Assembly (NCBI RefSeq): GCF_000184345.1 | Contig: NC_017583.1 | Coordinates: 2,108,001-2,172,000, forward strand | Reading direction: 5' to 3' | DNA: 64,000 nt | Origin: Spirochaeta thermophila DSM 6578 | GTDB taxonomy: Bacteria > Spirochaetota > Spirochaetia > Winmispirales > Winmispiraceae | Shown: piece by piece, positions 58,301 through 64,000 of the stretch | Layout of the letters: every line of letters starts with the position of its first letter | Numbering within the stretch: position 1 is the stretch's first letter | Program-made: the position numbers and the translations under genes | The notes under the pieces: generated by a model | Told to the model about the DNA's origin: nothing | The model's input: only the letters and a program-made list of their open reading frames with translations | The model's database searches: none

Positions 58301-58781
58301 CCGCTATCGCCTCAGACGAAGGCTCCGAGGCGTGCAGTCGCTCTACTTCCTCACCGAAGCCAAGATGCACATGAAGGGTTTCGTCTTCGAACGCCAAGTG
58401 CGGGCCTACTCCACCATCCATGCCCACGAGTACGACGTGATCTACGGAGACGACTGCGAGATCACCTCGCAGGGTGTGGAACGCATAGGAAACAACGTCA
58501 CCCTCACGTTCGAAAACCTCGATTTCGGCGACGAACCACCGAAGAACCTCACCATCTACGGCCGTTCACGCACCGACAACAACAGCATCCAGATCCGTTT
58601 CGAGCAAGAAGACCGACGGATCGTCCACCTCATAGAGTTCCCCTACTCCGTGGACTCCGTGGAACGCACCTACCCCCTTCCGCCCCTCCCTGCAGGCCGC
58701 ATGGATGTCTCGTTCGTCTTCCTCCCCGGCTCCTCGTTCGACCTCGGTTGGTTCAGGTTCGGAAGAGACCCCGGTCCCTGA
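55356..58781 (+). CDS. Glycoside hydrolase family 2 with long C-terminal extension
   Basis: The protein has 1,141 residues and no signal peptide, so it is cytosolic. Residues 1-150 are the jelly-roll domain (IPHDWLIGD, then GWYRK), 160-260 the Ig-like domain, and 265-560 the TIM barrel. The acid/base Glu is in MWSIGNEIYD and the nucleophile Glu in VIYGSETASV. Ig-like domains follow, and the last 290 residues contain two related segments (IVGFTDLDFGPDGSDTITIP, then LTFENLDFGDEPPKNLTIYG) that resemble CBM6-like beta-sandwiches. The substrate may be a beta-galactoside or other beta-glycoside brought in by the divergent importer. Confidence 0.88.
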   Translation: MNRMQLFNNDWEFAVTPPGTEEWHGLSFRPVEIPHDWLIGDSTRLYEDSTGWYRKILVWEGRATHASLYFEGVYMDSTLYVNGREAGNWKYGYSSFEHEITPFLREGENELVVKVVHRAPNSRWYSGAGIYRNVWLILRGASYIPTHGVYVTVRKGEETWSVEIETELHLTQEAVLEHTLWYRRRPVSSCRKMVSRDTSLDASSLEVRDPLLWSPEAPHLYTLLTLLYDGEGTIIEEIPTPVGFRHLAFHPHRGLLVNGMPTKLHGTCEHHDLGALGAVFNRAAMRHRLSLLKSMGVNALRTAHNMPAPDLMHLADEMGFFVVSEAFDMWERPKTRYDYARFFPEWYERDVASWVRRDRNHPSLLMWSIGNEIYDTHVSERGVELTRLLAAEVRKHDPKGNAPVTMGSNYMPWEGAQRCADILKVIGYNYGEAYYHEHHEAHPDWVIYGSETASVVQSRGVYHFPFDCTILAEEDEQCSALGNSSTSWGAPSHEACIAADRDAPFSLGHFIWSGFDYLGEPTPYHTKNSYFGQIDTAGFPKDSFYIYKAAWTDYRRDPFVHIFPYWDWNPGQLIDVRVCSNAPRIALYLNGRLIGIKDIDHQHGTEQTGWWKIPYEPGELVALAYDDEGRCVARAVRRSFGDPARLRLTPSREFIEADGRDVVFVTIEILDAEGNPVENASNRVRVEVRGAGRLLGLDNGDSTDYDSYHATSRRLFNGKLMALIGATRETGPVEMVVHSKDLPPARLILTAVPSERTDLDCISVIHRAEEKPCRTGREDEIPVRKIELTVIEGTRMLTPDSPSVRIEARLLPENTSYREVEWKAVTPNGIETPLALVRPEGLEAVVTARGDGSFFVRCTSRNGTDTVRLISQLECTAEGFGRLHKDPYSFISAGLYDDSNGKVTPGNEKGIATARDGITIVGFTDLDFGPDGSDTITIPIFALSADPYRLQIWRGHPEAPESELLADVIYRKDPVWNVYQEARYRLRRRLRGVQSLYFLTEAKMHMKGFVFERQVRAYSTIHAHEYDVIYGDDCEITSQGVERIGNNVTLTFENLDFGDEPPKNLTIYGRSRTDNNSIQIRFEQEDRRIVHLIEFPYSVDSVERTYPLPPLPAGRMDVSFVFLPGSSFDLGWFRFGRDPGP

Positions 58782-58852
58782 AGGGGCGTGGGGATCGCGC
58801 TAAGGAGATCATCGCCACACACGCCACACGCCCGCCCGGACCATTGCCTCCG

Positions 58853-58881
58853 TTGCATCCTGCGCGCTTTTCTTACATACT
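58853..58881 (+). promoter_or_regulatory. Promoter of the 58.9-kb orphan, leaderless spacing
   Basis: TTGCAT (58853-58858), 17 bases, CATACT (58876-58881), seven bases, ATG. No ribosome-binding site. A TATACA overlapping the -10 is an alternative. Confidence 0.55.
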
Positions 58882-58888
58882 ATACACT

Positions 58889-60313
58889 ATGTCCGACTAT
58901 CAGGTCTCCTTCCAGGAATTCACCGAGCAGCTCGAACACCTCCTCACCGAACGCACCCACTACCTCAACACCACCACCCTCCCCAGGCTGAAGGACGAGC
59001 TGCGAAGCTTCCACACCGCCTACAAGACCGTCTACGAGCTGCTCCTCAAGAAGGGCCTGGTGCACGAGGACCCTTACCAGTACGAGCAGCGATCCGCGGA
59101 AATCGAGATCCCCCCGAGAGACCCCTTCCCCGAACACGAAGCGGCAGACCAGATGAGCATCAGGCTCGCCGCCTTCGACACACAGCTCAACTTCCTCCTC
59201 ACCTACTACCAGTTCACCATCGAGTTCCTCTCCCTGGAACGGATCAGGAGGATCCTCCAACTCGTGAACTACATCCAGTGGGAGGCCTTCACCGCAACTT
59301 CGACCGACATCACCACACGTCATGCCGCCGTCCTCGTCCAGAAACTGCGCCAAGGGAACGACACCCTCTCAGGCAAGATCGCAGGCTCCTCCCTCGACGC
59401 CCTCACCCAGACGAAACAACGCATCCTCTCCCTCCTCAGGGAGCTCTCCCTCTTCCATCGGGAGGCCTACAAGTTCCGCGTCCGTCAGCTCCTCCTCCTG
59501 CAGCACCCCGCCCCTGCGGGCGCAGGGCCCCAGGAGTTCGCCTCCCACGTAAAACGCCACTTCCGGGCGACCATGGGTGATCAGCCCTATTACCGCGACC
59601 TCGTCCAGGAGATCTATGAAGAGGACCTCGGACCCCACTCGGAACAGAAGCGGGCCGAGGTCCTCGCCCGCCTCGCAAGCCCCAGGGAAGACAGAGACCG
59701 GGAGAGGCGGCGGAAGGAAGACGCGCTCCTCCTGCTCCTCCTCGAGTCCCTCACCACCCTCCTCTCCACCTCCACACCCCTCAGGGAAGCCTTACGCATC
59801 CTCAACGCGAACCTCGCCCTCTATACAGGCAGGAAGCGGACCCTCTGGGAGAAGTTCAAGGACTGGATCATCTCCCTTACCCACTCCGACAGAAAGGGCC
59901 CTGTGTTCGAGCTGGACTACGTGGACATCACCACGGGCAGACAGACCACCGAATCCCTCGACATGGGGGAATTCGGCGCCTTCCTCTCACGCCTCGCCAC
60001 TTCCATGGACACCTACCGGAGGAAACTCCAGCAGAGGGGACTCGAACTCCTGAGGGGGCAGGAGGACGAAGCCCTCGAGTACCTCGCCCGCACCCTCGAG
60101 CACCTGACCCGTACCATTCGAAGGCTGAAGGCCACCGAGACCTATCTCAAGACCGAGCTCCAGCGGACCGAACGGGAGAAGATCCTCCCGTTCAAGAACG
60201 AAGTCTCACAGATCCAGACCCTCATGCAGCGCTCGAATCAGAAACGCCACGAGTACATCGCCCGGAAAGAGGAAGAGGAACAGCTCAGACGACTCGGCAT
60301 AGAAGAGGAGTGA
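58889..60313 (+). CDS. Soluble helical/coiled-coil protein of unknown function
   Basis: The protein has 474 residues, no signal peptide and no membrane helix. It is rich in Leu, Glu, Arg and Thr, with long predicted helices at 8-55, 145-200 and 360-470, and a less regular middle containing DYVDITTGRQTTESLDMGEF. No family is recognised. The start MSDYQVSFQEF lies seven bases after a -10 hexamer and lacks a ribosome-binding site. It is a single-gene unit between GH2 and the convergent aromatic-synthesis fusion. A spirochaete-restricted protein is a guess. Confidence 0.72.
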   Translation: MSDYQVSFQEFTEQLEHLLTERTHYLNTTTLPRLKDELRSFHTAYKTVYELLLKKGLVHEDPYQYEQRSAEIEIPPRDPFPEHEAADQMSIRLAAFDTQLNFLLTYYQFTIEFLSLERIRRILQLVNYIQWEAFTATSTDITTRHAAVLVQKLRQGNDTLSGKIAGSSLDALTQTKQRILSLLRELSLFHREAYKFRVRQLLLLQHPAPAGAGPQEFASHVKRHFRATMGDQPYYRDLVQEIYEEDLGPHSEQKRAEVLARLASPREDRDRERRRKEDALLLLLLESLTTLLSTSTPLREALRILNANLALYTGRKRTLWEKFKDWIISLTHSDRKGPVFELDYVDITTGRQTTESLDMGEFGAFLSRLATSMDTYRRKLQQRGLELLRGQEDEALEYLARTLEHLTRTIRRLKATETYLKTELQRTEREKILPFKNEVSQIQTLMQRSNQKRHEYIARKEEEEQLRRLGIEEE

Positions 60314-60316
60314 GGT

Positions 60317-62221
60317 CTAGATCCTGCTCCGATAGAGCCCCAACACCTTCAGGTTCTCCGCGACCCCGTCCAGCACTTCCATGGTCCGGTGGAAGACCGA
60401 GAGATCCTCTGGCAACTCCATGTCGAGGAAGAACATGTAGTTCCAGGGCTTACCCAGTATGGGACGCGACTCGAGCTTCTTGAGGTTGAGCTGTGCCTCG
60501 GCGATCACCCCGAGACACCTGAAGAGGGCACCCGGCTGGTCGGGCGTCTGGAAACTGATCGAAGCCTTGGTCGGCCGGGGCACCTCCGGGTGCTCGAGCC
60601 GGGCGATGATGAAGAAGCGTGTATAGTTCCTCGGATTCGTCTCGATACCCTGTTTGAGCACCTTCATCCCGTAGTAGCCGGCCGCCACCTCGTTGGCGAT
60701 CGCGGCCAGAGAAGGGTCGCCCTCCCGGGCGATGAAGGCCACGGCACCCGCGGTATCATAGAAGGGTACCCGCTCCCAGGAGGGGAACCGATCGAGGAAC
60801 CGGGCGCACTGGGCGAACCCCTGGGGGTGCGAATACACCTTTTTTATGTCCTCGAGTCTCGCCGAAGGCAGCCCTATGAGACTGTGCTCCACCCGTATCT
60901 GGGTCTCACCCACGATCTTCACGTCGGGATACTGCAGGAGGAGGTCGTAGTTCTCCAGGATGGACCCGGAGAGCGAGTTCTCGATGGGGATGATCCCATA
61001 GTCCACCTTTCCCTCGAGCACTGCATCGAACACCGCGGAAAAGGAAGGAGTCGGTACTCCCGAGACCTTCCGATCCGCGAAATAGAGGGCGAGCGCCTTC
61101 TCCGAAAAGGCCCCATGCTCCCCCTGGAAGGCCACCAGGAGTGATCCCGCCTCACGGTCCGGATGTGGAGCCGCCGCCACGGGGATGGGCCGACGTTCGG
61201 GCACGCGCTCCACCTCCTTGCCGAGGACCGGGGCGAGGGCCTCGAGATCCCTCATGAGCTTCTCGAACTGCTCGGGATAGAGCGACTGGGCGCCGTCCGA
61301 GAGCGCCCGGTCGGGATCCACGTGCACCTCCACCATGATCCCGTCCGCGCCGGCCGCCACTGCGGCAAGGGCCATGGGAGGGACTTTGGTGCGGATCCCG
61401 GTGGCATGGCTCGGGTCCACGATCACCGGGAGGTGGCTCAGCTTCTTCACCACGGGGATGGCCGAGAGATCGAGGGTGTTCCGAGTGTACGTCTCGAACG
61501 TCCGGATCCCCCGCTCGCAGAGGATCACGTCCTCGGCACCGTGGGCGAGGAGGTACTCCGCGGCCATGAGCCACTCTTCTATGGTGGCGGCAAGACCGCG
61601 CTTCAAGAGCACGGGCTTCCCCGTGGCGCCCACACGTTTGAGGAGTTCGAAGTTCTGCATGTTACGCGCCCCTATCTGGAGCACGTCCACATACCGGCAC
61701 AGGAGGTCCACATGTTCGGTGGCCACCACCTCCGAGACCACGGGGAGCCCCGTCTCCTCGGACGCCTCCTTGAGGTACTCGAGCCCCTTCTCTCCCAGCC
61801 CCTGGAACGAGTACGGCGAGGTCCTCGGTTTGAAGGCACCGCCGCGGAGGATCACGGCCCCCGACTCCTTCACCCGGTGGGCCACCTCCAGGATCTGGTT
61901 CCTGCCCTCGACAGCGCACGGGCCCGCGATCACCGTGATCCGATTGCCCCCTAGCCGCACCCCATCTCGCAGGGTCACCACGGTATCCGTTTTCTTGAAC
62001 TCTCTCGAGGCGAGTTTGTAAGGCTTGGTGATGGGGATCACGCGGGCCACACCCGGAAGGAGTTCCACCTCCCTGAGGTCCACCGTCACCTGTCCCACCG
62101 CTCCGAGGATGGTCTCCTCCTCACCCACGATCTCACGGACCTTCAGGTTCCTGCTCTCCAGGAACGCCCTTATGCGGGCCTTCTTCTCCGGGGAGACCCC
62201 CCGTTCCAGCACGATGACCAT
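60317..62221 (-). CDS. Fused DAHP synthase - prephenate dehydratase
   Basis: A 634-residue bifunctional enzyme. Residues 1-67 are a small ferredoxin-like regulatory domain. Residues 90-340 form the type-I-beta DAHP synthase (VIAGPCAVEGRNQI, RGGAFKPRTSPYSFQG, IVDPSHATG), the entry to the shikimate pathway. Residues 363-545 form prephenate dehydratase (AFQGEHGAFSEKAL, GIIPIENSLSGS, YDTAGAVAF with the catalytic Thr-Ala context). Residues 553-630 are an ACT domain (SFQTPDQPGALFRCLG, then KKLESRP) for Phe feedback. The first and the Phe-specific step on one chain may be controlled together. It follows the SLT gene by ten bases. Confidence 0.93.
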   Translation of the reverse strand: MVIVLERGVSPEKKARIRAFLESRNLKVREIVGEEETILGAVGQVTVDLREVELLPGVARVIPITKPYKLASREFKKTDTVVTLRDGVRLGGNRITVIAGPCAVEGRNQILEVAHRVKESGAVILRGGAFKPRTSPYSFQGLGEKGLEYLKEASEETGLPVVSEVVATEHVDLLCRYVDVLQIGARNMQNFELLKRVGATGKPVLLKRGLAATIEEWLMAAEYLLAHGAEDVILCERGIRTFETYTRNTLDLSAIPVVKKLSHLPVIVDPSHATGIRTKVPPMALAAVAAGADGIMVEVHVDPDRALSDGAQSLYPEQFEKLMRDLEALAPVLGKEVERVPERRPIPVAAAPHPDREAGSLLVAFQGEHGAFSEKALALYFADRKVSGVPTPSFSAVFDAVLEGKVDYGIIPIENSLSGSILENYDLLLQYPDVKIVGETQIRVEHSLIGLPSARLEDIKKVYSHPQGFAQCARFLDRFPSWERVPFYDTAGAVAFIAREGDPSLAAIANEVAAGYYGMKVLKQGIETNPRNYTRFFIIARLEHPEVPRPTKASISFQTPDQPGALFRCLGVIAEAQLNLKKLESRPILGKPWNYMFFLDMELPEDLSVFHRTMEVLDGVAENLKVLGLYRSRI

Positions 62222-62231
62222 GCACCAGAGG

Positions 62232-62978
62232 TTAGTGCGAAGGTTTCCTCATGTCAACCGGCTGGAGTCTCCCCAGCTCGGTCTTGAAGAAACGCTCGAG
62301 ATCGGTGGGACGAATCACAGAGGAGAGATAGGAGAAGAACTCCTTTTCGAGGCGCGTTCTATAGGCGAAGAACTTGTCGATGTACCGCAACGTCATGGCC
62401 GGGGCCCCTCTGGTGAAGACCCGATGTTTCCCCGCATTGTACATCGCCAGGGCCAGGACCTCGCTCCCCCCCTCTTCCAGACAGTACTTGAGGTAGGAGA
62501 TCCCATAGCGGGCATTGATCTCGGGATCGAAGAACTCCTCCTCGGTGAGGAAGGGGAAGGTGCGGGAATTGAGTTGGAAGAGCCCCCTGTCCACCGACGA
62601 GGGATTCTCGTTCACGGCGAAGGGATAGAACTCGCTCTCCACATAGGCGAGGGAGAACGCAAGGAAAAGGGGGACGTCGAACTTGTCGGCGTACCGGAGG
62701 ATCGGGAGCGCCACCTCCGGGTCGCCGGTCAGGTTGATGAAGAAGTCTTCCACCAGAGGCCGGGTGAGCTCCTCCCGGTAGAGGAAGAGCGCCGGCGCTC
62801 TCTCCTCATGGGCCTCCTCCAGGAGCGAGAGGATCACCGGCCTGTCCTCCGGGGAAACCGCATCCCTCTGGGGGAGCGGCATCCATTCCCCTGGAGACTG
62901 GACATAGGGAACCTCGGTACAACTCAAGAGCAGAATCCCTCCCCCAAGCACCATCCAACGCAAGAGTATCTGTCTCAT
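62232..62978 (-). CDS. SLT-type lytic transglycosylase lipoprotein
   Basis: The protein has 248 residues. Lipobox LLLSC with Cys20. The SLT fold carries the catalytic Glu in AYVESEFYPFAVNENPSS, then DRGLFQLNSRTF and LALAMYNAGKHRV. It would cut peptidoglycan while anchored to a membrane. GAGAGG is about 11 bases before the ATG. It precedes the aromatic fusion enzyme on the same strand with no functional link apparent. A TAGTAT near 63064 could be its -10, but no good -35 was found. Confidence 0.88.
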   Translation of the reverse strand: MRQILLRWMVLGGGILLLSCTEVPYVQSPGEWMPLPQRDAVSPEDRPVILSLLEEAHEERAPALFLYREELTRPLVEDFFINLTGDPEVALPILRYADKFDVPLFLAFSLAYVESEFYPFAVNENPSSVDRGLFQLNSRTFPFLTEEEFFDPEINARYGISYLKYCLEEGGSEVLALAMYNAGKHRVFTRGAPAMTLRYIDKFFAYRTRLEKEFFSYLSSVIRPTDLERFFKTELGRLQPVDMRKPSH

Positions 62979-63192
62979 TGTTCTGCATCCTCTCCCTGCG
63001 TGTCATCCGGGGTGATCGTGTGACACAGCACACACTGCAATCGAACGTTTTGCCCTATTAAAGATACTAAAAGCGGCCGTGAGGTAAAGTGAGTATGCCC
63101 CTATTCCCCGAAAAGATCAAGCATGGAGATTCTGGAGATATGAGAGATTTTAAAGATTTTTGCAGAGGACGTTTCGGCCTGAGGGAGAGAAG

Positions 63193-63213
63193 GAGCCCGC
63201 ATCCCGCGGGCTC
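63193..63213. terminator. Hairpin in the SLT-GH10 intergenic region
   Basis: GAGCCCGC, five bases, GCGGGCTC. There is no T-tract. It is far from both flanking genes, so it may end an unseen small transcript or be a leader structure. Confidence 0.4.
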
Positions 63214-63380
63214 ACATCCGGTTTACACACCATTCATGGAGGAAGGTCTTTCCTATTAACGGCCGCCCTGAAGAAAACTTGATGAAAAATCATCCCGGAC
63301 GCCCCTCTCCACCTGTCGGACATCCCGACGGGCCCACCTCCCGGGCCGGCGAATTTACACTGGCGGTATCACGAGGGACA

Positions 63381-63407
63381 TGGTATAATGCCTTTATAAA
63401 GGTATTA
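63381..63407 (+). promoter_or_regulatory. GH10 promoter with overlapping 22-bp palindrome
   Basis: Extended -10 TGGTATAAT (63381-63389) without a good -35. The near-perfect palindrome from TAAT to ATTA (63386-63407, core CCTTTATAAAGG) covers the end of the -10 and the start site, the position of a repressor operator. Confidence 0.6.
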
Positions 63408-63429
63408 AACTTAAATCAGGAGAGCATCG

Positions 63430-64000
63430 ATGAAAACGTCACGATCCATCTTCCTCCTGGGGCTGGCTGCCCTGGTTCTCTTCGCCTCCTGTCAGCCGGG
63501 GACCATGCGCGGACTGGCCGACAGACGGGACTTCCTCTTCGGAGTGGCCGTCGCCTCCACCGATCTTCTCGACCCCACGGCATCGAAGATCCTGCAAGAG
63601 AACTTCAACCTCCTGGTGGCGGAGAACATCATGAAGCTCCAGTATCTCCGCCCGAGCCCCACGCTCTGGAACTGGCGCCCTGTCGACGACCTCGTGAACT
63701 TCGCGAAAGAGCAGAGGATGAAGCTCAGGGGCCACACCTTTCTCTGGCACAACCAGAACCCGCCCTTCATCAACAGACTGGGCAGGAACGACAGAGATCA
63801 GGCCATCACCATCCTCGAGGAGACCATCACCGGCGTCCTCACCCGCTACAAAGGAGTCTTCTACGAGTACGATGTGTGCAACGAAGTGATAGACGATGAG
63901 GGAAGATTCCGGGAGAACTCCCCGTGGTACCGGGCCATTGGCCCAGAATACATAGACATGGCCTTCCACACGGCCCGCAAGGCGGATCCGAACGTGAAGC
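63430..64000 (+). CDS. Glycoside hydrolase family 10 endo-xylanase lipoprotein, N-terminal part
   Basis: 190 residues are visible and the gene runs off the window. The signal peptide ends in LFASC (Cys21), so the enzyme is a lipoprotein exposed on a membrane surface. GH10 motifs are FGVAVAST, LVAENIMKLQYLRP, GHTFLWHNQNP (106-111 for WHNQNP) and YDVCNEVIDD with acid/base Glu152. The nucleophile Glu lies downstream of the window. CAGGAG precedes the ATG. It hydrolyses internal beta-1,4-xylan bonds, producing oligomers for importers such as the one at 13-16 kb. Confidence 0.94.
   Translation, partial: MKTSRSIFLLGLAALVLFASCQPGTMRGLADRRDFLFGVAVASTDLLDPTASKILQENFNLLVAENIMKLQYLRPSPTLWNWRPVDDLVNFAKEQRMKLRGHTFLWHNQNPPFINRLGRNDRDQAITILEETITGVLTRYKGVFYEYDVCNEVIDDEGRFRENSPWYRAIGPEYIDMAFHTARKADPNVK

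Larger units (their letters stand above)
62979..63429. other. 451-base divergent intergenic region
   Basis: No gene is seen on either strand. It contains the 63193-63213 hairpin, a short dyad GATGA-AAAA-TCATC (63281-63294), and the GH10 promoter with a large palindrome near the 3' end. A small RNA cannot be excluded. Confidence 0.5.

Overview
The window is about 64 kb of GC-rich bacterial chromosome, densely packed and mostly read from the minus strand. A giant SpiroCoCo-type coiled-coil protein, a bS22/COX24-like mini-protein, a 7TM-DISM receptor and several spirochaete-style orphans point to a free-living spirochaete. Two xylan/oligosaccharide gene sets (GH43 with an ABC importer; GH2 with an ABC importer; the start of a GH10 xylanase lipoprotein) fit a thermophilic polysaccharide degrader of the Spirochaeta (Winmispira) thermophila kind. 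The species is inferred from gene content; no search was run. No tRNA, rRNA, CRISPR, insertion sequence or prophage was seen.

Layout. 1-5.2 kb: dxs (partial), bS22-like, a Mrp-type ATPase, a DUF432-like protein with MscS, and isocitrate dehydrogenase. 5.3-8.4 kb: TPR protein, LysM transglycosylase and an exported orphan. 8.4-10.3 kb: M20 peptidase and YigZ. 10.3-16.3 kb: xylo-/arabino-oligosaccharide operon (binding lipoprotein, two permeases, GH43, GntR/LacI hybrid regulator). 16.4-19.3 kb: mgsA-rdgB-pepF with overlapping stop/start codons. 19.3-24.7 kb: rpsT-HU-lnt, a zinc-ribbon mini-protein, and a shape-type operon (M23 peptidase, bactofilin, YaaR, RicT). 24.8-31.7 kb: tatD-dusB, rlmB with a calcium-repeat protein, and grpE-dnaK-dnaJ. 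31.8-37.6 kb: HAD phosphatase and a 1,693-residue coiled coil. 37.7-42.8 kb: larC-larE-larB and a divergent 7TM receptor with a degenerate cyclase domain. 42.8-46.6 kb: trpR-trpB2, Clp-fold protease, rhomboid and a dual CDGSH protein. 46.6-51.4 kb: TetR-controlled ABC exporter, RlmL-like methyltransferase, perR and dps. 51.4-58.8 kb: second sugar ABC importer and divergent GH2. 58.9-64 kb: orphan coiled coil, DAHP synthase-prephenate dehydratase fusion, SLT lipoprotein and GH10 xylanase.

The most striking signal is regulatory. At least nine genes that begin transcripts have a sigma70-like promoter whose -10 hexamer ends 6-9 bases before the start codon and have no convincing ribosome-binding site. 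They are predicted to make leaderless mRNAs. Downstream genes in the same operons usually have clear Shine-Dalgarno sequences. Readable operators accompany several regulators: a TTGT-N4-ACAA site for the GntR/LacI protein, PerR-like boxes at perR and dps, an inverted repeat across the trpR promoter, a dyad at the tetR start site, and a 22-bp imperfect palindrome at the GH10 promoter.
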